Shown piece after piece: positions 61,139-64,000 of a stretch of 64,000 bases of DNA. Origin of the DNA: Maridesulfovibrio bastinii DSM 16055 (GTDB lineage Bacteria; Desulfobacterota; Desulfovibrionia; Desulfovibrionales; Desulfovibrionaceae). The notes below the pieces were generated by a model that saw nothing but the letters and a program-made list of their open reading frames with translations, did not search any database and was not told the origin of the DNA. Made by a program: the position numbers and the translations under genes. The stretch spans positions 1-64,000 of the forward strand of contig NZ_AUCX01000014.1 of the NCBI RefSeq assembly GCF_000429985.1, in the 5' to 3' direction. The number at the start of each line of letters is the position of its first letter. The first letter of the stretch is position 1.

Positions 61139-62359
61139 TTATTCTCCTTTGAGATATTTTTCGTATTCTGCATCTGACAGTTTTGCCACTTCGGCTTCAG
61201 ACAGAGTGCGAGTCCCACCAGGCTGTTCAGCGGAACCGGGAGCATCGCCCAGTCCGCGGAACTCGCTGCCCTGCGGACCGCCTCTGAACTTGTCTGTCAG
61301 TTGCTTAGTCACTTTTGCAGTAATAGCCTCCTCAAGTTCTGCCTCAACGGAAGCCCTCATAGCTTCAACATCTGTAGCTTTATGGGAGTCAAATGCATCT
61401 TTAATAAAGCTGGTGATATCGACAGCCCTTCGTCCAAGTGGAACGGCTTTACCGGTATCGGGGTCAATCAGCATAGTTCCGGGATTCGTTAACAGATGAA
61501 TAGTCTTAGTAGGCAACCCTCGATCTTCAGCAAAAGCAACAGCCTCCAATGCCGTTTCGCCTGCAGCTGATTTTTCAGGGAACATATTATTCATTTCAGC
61601 TACGCAAGCGTCTAGGTATTGACGCTGATAATAGACTTCCTCGGACTGCTGAGTTTGCTCAATCTTTCTCTCAAGGGTCACGCCACGGGCGTAATCTGCG
61701 GCAAAAGTCGGTCCGTAATCTTCAAGTCTACTTCGTAGAGCTTTGCCTTCCGGAGAATCTTCGGTAACCATTTCCGCATAAGCAGGAAACGCTTCCATGA
61801 ACTCGTCCACATCCGGCTGGAGATGTTCAGGAATAGCGACCCGTTGTATTTGCCCTTTTAATGGTTCTACAGGATCAAAGCTCTGCCTCTTAGCAATCTG
61901 GGCTTCCAGATCACTCAACCGGGACTGAGCTTCCTGCCGTTTACGGCGTTCTTCTTGAAGAGCTTTGAGCGGTACGGTTCTTTCCCCACCAACGGATTCA
62001 TCACCTTCACCGTCTTTGGGTTCAGGATCGTCCTCTCCGTCTGCTCCGGAATCGTCTTTATCTGCCTTGTCGTCCTTCTCGGACTCCTGCTTATCTCCTC
62101 CCTCATCATCTGACGGACGGGACGGGTCCGGTTCATTCGTCCCTGATTCATCGGGGTTGGGTTCGCTTTCGCCACGAAGTTCGGCGTCGCTGATTTCCTC
62201 TTCAGCCCACCACGCATCCTCGGAAGAGCTGACGGATTCCTCAGAAGGGAAATCGCTTACGATTTCGGTATCAGGGGAAACCGATTCAACCGCAGTTGAT
62301 TCGGTGGCTGACTCGCTTGCTGTACTCATCTGTTGTTCTGTTGCTGCTTGACCTTCCAT
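61139..62359 (-). CDS. Phage scaffolding protein
   Basis: 406 aa. N-terminal 130 residues very acidic and Ser-rich (EKDDKADKDDSGADGEDDPE), then a coiled coil (LKALQEERRKRQEAQSRLSD) and a helical basic C-terminus that would contact the capsid. Typical scaffold composition and position (between portal and capsid). AAGGAG 6 nt upstream of the ATG. Confidence 0.75.
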   Translation of the reverse strand: MEGQAATEQQMSTASESATESTAVESVSPDTEIVSDFPSEESVSSSEDAWWAEEEISDAELRGESEPNPDESGTNEPDPSRPSDDEGGDKQESEKDDKADKDDSGADGEDDPEPKDGEGDESVGGERTVPLKALQEERRKRQEAQSRLSDLEAQIAKRQSFDPVEPLKGQIQRVAIPEHLQPDVDEFMEAFPAYAEMVTEDSPEGKALRSRLEDYGPTFAADYARGVTLERKIEQTQQSEEVYYQRQYLDACVAEMNNMFPEKSAAGETALEAVAFAEDRGLPTKTIHLLTNPGTMLIDPDTGKAVPLGRRAVDITSFIKDAFDSHKATDVEAMRASVEAELEEAITAKVTKQLTDKFRGGPQGSEFRGLGDAPGSAEQPGGTRTLSEAEVAKLSDAEYEKYLKGE

Positions 62360-62461
62360 AGTCTTCTCCTTTTTACGCCTGAGATTAGCGGTTACGGCTG
62401 ATACGGGTGCCGACCCGAATATTTATTGTCGGTGGTTCCGCTCCACCGTAAGCGACAAACA

Positions 62462-62680
62462 TTAATCCCATCTTATCAAGTCATAGTTCCGAGAAAAATT
62501 TTCACGATCTTCGTCAGATTCAGTGCGGTTCCAACATCTAAAATTCCTCCCCGGCGGCAATTCGCGATGACTCCTAAAATGTTTTTCAACCTTAGCGTCA
62601 AAAGCTCTTTCTTGAGATGGAGTCATCATCCCCCAGTCTGCCTTTTGCGACTCTGTTTTTATAATTTCATCAACACTCAC
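62462..62680 (-). CDS. Small phage protein, 72 aa
   Basis: GTG start with AAGGA about 8 nt upstream. MSVDEIIKTESQKADWGMMT and a basic end. Not recognised. Between portal and scaffold. Confidence 0.55.
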   Translation of the reverse strand: MSVDEIIKTESQKADWGMMTPSQERAFDAKVEKHFRSHRELPPGRNFRCWNRTESDEDRENFSRNYDLIRWD

Positions 62681-62691
62681 AGTATGTTCCT

Positions 62692-64000
62692 TTACACAAA
62701 GCGTGATTTGTTAACTTCTTCTGAGACTTCACGAGCGATCTTAAATTCTGTTTGCAAAGCTTCCCGCTCTGCGTCAGATTCTTTCTTCTTTGCAGAGGCC
62801 AACTTATCCGCTGTTTCTGCCTTTAACTTTTCATTTTCTAACGCCTTAGATTGATTATCTAGTTTTTTAGCTTCCATTTCTAACTGCAATAGAAGTTCTT
62901 CAATCTGGCTTTTACGCTCTCCCTCTTTCTTCTCACTCTCCATTTTGACAGCTATCTGTTCTTTGATCTCTTCAGGTGACATATCCTCCTCTCCAGGCAT
63001 AATCCCTAAAAGAGGACGTAAACGCATCAGAAGAGCTTCTTTATTTGGTAGATTGGATAGTTCTAAAGCAAAGGACATAAGCTGCGGTATGATTTCTGGA
63101 GGAGACTGCTTTACCCACTCTATAATGAGGTTCAAGCTCTGTTCACGAGTCGTATCAGTCTGCGGAGCATCGGAGACAATCACATCATAGCGGCCCTGAG
63201 TAATATCGTTTTGAATAACAACTGTTCCCGTTTCAGTCTGTTTTGGTTGGTTAACTTCAACGAATCTTTCTGCATTCGTCATCTTATCTGTTATTCTAAG
63301 GATTTTAGGGCCTTTCCATTTGTCTTGAATTTCGGATGAAACAAGAGTTCCGACTCTGAAAAGGCTGCGTCGGTAATTATCAAAAAGTGTAGCAAGGACG
63401 GTATTTGATTGACGTTGTTTGTTCTCTAAAGCTCGGCCAGATTGTACAGCTGAATGATAACCCATCGATTCATTATTAACGCCTGTGATCTGCTGAATCT
63501 CGCTTTCTGAGGACGCCATTAGCTGGGCTTGTCCCTGCGCTAACATCTGACCTTCTTCCACACGGACCTTCCCTAATCCTCCAGGGTTAAGAAGGACTAA
63601 ACCATCCATGGAAATCATTTCTTCATGCACCGTCTGAGGATCTTTAGCAGCTCCTTCCTCCATTAACAGCCGCCTCTTCTGAAGTAGAGCCAAAGCAACG
63701 GACCTACGCTTGTTCACCTCAATGTTCTGTCCTCTAATCTGGCGAGGGACACCATAAGGACAGCCAAGGCGGTCTACATAACCAAGAAAGGGTATATAAG
63801 GGTATTGATCGTGTCCAAAAGGAGTCGGCATATCTTGCAAGATTTCTTTGCCCAGGAATGTCATTGTCCTCATCTTGCGGACCTTGGCCTTTACGACTTC
63901 GCTGCAAGCCGACATAAGCTGGAACTGCTCCTGCGCGGACATGGACTTTTTAATTTCAACGCACTGTCCATTGTCAAACAAAGCGAACAAGCAGTCCTCA
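62692..64000 (-). CDS. Portal protein, C-terminal part (cut by window edge)
   Basis: 436 codons from the window edge inward; the true start is beyond the edge (frame continues EDC before the first Leu). HDQYPYIPFLGYVDRLGCPYG, GQNIEVNKRRSVALALLQKR, a GVNNESMGY segment, SGRALENKQRQSNTVLATLFDNYRR and a Lys/Glu-rich coiled C-terminus (crown or barrel) match P22-like dodecameric portals. It forms the DNA entry ring. Confidence 0.85.
   Translation of the reverse strand, partial: EDCLFALFDNGQCVEIKKSMSAQEQFQLMSACSEVVKAKVRKMRTMTFLGKEILQDMPTPFGHDQYPYIPFLGYVDRLGCPYGVPRQIRGQNIEVNKRRSVALALLQKRRLLMEEGAAKDPQTVHEEMISMDGLVLLNPGGLGKVRVEEGQMLAQGQAQLMASSESEIQQITGVNNESMGYHSAVQSGRALENKQRQSNTVLATLFDNYRRSLFRVGTLVSSEIQDKWKGPKILRITDKMTNAERFVEVNQPKQTETGTVVIQNDITQGRYDVIVSDAPQTDTTREQSLNLIIEWVKQSPPEIIPQLMSFALELSNLPNKEALLMRLRPLLGIMPGEEDMSPEEIKEQIAVKMESEKKEGERKSQIEELLLQLEMEAKKLDNQSKALENEKLKAETADKLASAKKKESDAEREALQTEFKIAREVSEEVNKSRFV

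Noticed and set aside
63990-63990. TTG at 63990 as start of the portal gene
   Set aside because: The frame continues to the window edge and 432 residues is too short for a P22-like portal, so this is an internal Leu.

Overview
The window looks like one contig from a sulfate-reducing deltaproteobacterium of the Desulfovibrio group (Desulfovibrionaceae). The base composition is AT-rich. The evidence is the tmRNA tag ANDNYDYAMAA, a selenium-metabolism YedF protein, a NikK/NikL-type nickel pair with TTAC-N13-GTAA operator-like sites, and diderm envelope genes (MsbA, LolA, LptF, LptG). The genus is an inference from gene content; no rRNA is present.

Positions 1-33,976 are host chromosome. The left edge cuts an IS200-type transposase whose ribosome binding site lies in a hairpin. 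Next is pgk-tpiA-secG followed by tRNA-Leu(GAG), the same secG-tRNA linkage as in enterobacteria, but here the tRNA and its terminator occur twice with an MFS transporter gene between the copies. Then come an alanine N-acetyltransferase, a Nudix hydrolase, an inositol-phosphatase family enzyme, an mreB operon with a GAF protein and a small Cys-rich protein, a large orphan gene, gcvT, an envelope group (DUF374 acyltransferase, msbA), yedF, an rRNA pseudouridine synthase, lolA, ftsK, efp, aroQ, yihA, lptF/lptG, uppP, tRNA-Met, and a LysE exporter with an AraC regulator. After these are two envelope proteins, the nickel-related nikL-nikK pair behind a promoter with two NikR-like sites, a REC-REC-HD-GYP protein, and ssrA.

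From the 3' end of ssrA (about 34,300) to the right edge the DNA is a prophage, at least 29.7 kb of it. It starts with a P4-type integrase adjoining ssrA. A control region follows: a repressor with a PAS-like N-terminus and a C-terminal CI-type HTH; a leftward operon with a Cas2/SinR-like protein, a 53-aa ribbon-helix-helix protein and a BRO/KilA-type antirepressor (a layout like P22 immI); and a rightward operon with a CII/CP76-like regulator and three exported proteins (Sel1 repeat, coiled coil, SmpA/OmlA-like). The late genes run leftward from the right edge: P22-like portal (cut by the edge), a small protein, scaffold, N4-gp56 type capsid, HeH/LEM-like protein, head-tail adaptors, tail fibre, propeller-like tail protein, J-like tail tip protein, GNAT-like protein, repeat-rich probable internal virion proteins, and finally a 2163-residue polyvalent protein. 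Terminase genes and attR must lie to the right of the window. The virion type is most likely podovirus-like, but this is inferred from gene content only.

The most interesting points are the PAS-CI repressor, the immI-like module with its Cas2-like partner, the exported gene cassette, the giant polyvalent protein, the tandem nickel operators, and the two mutually exclusive hairpins in front of the tRNA-flanked MFS gene.
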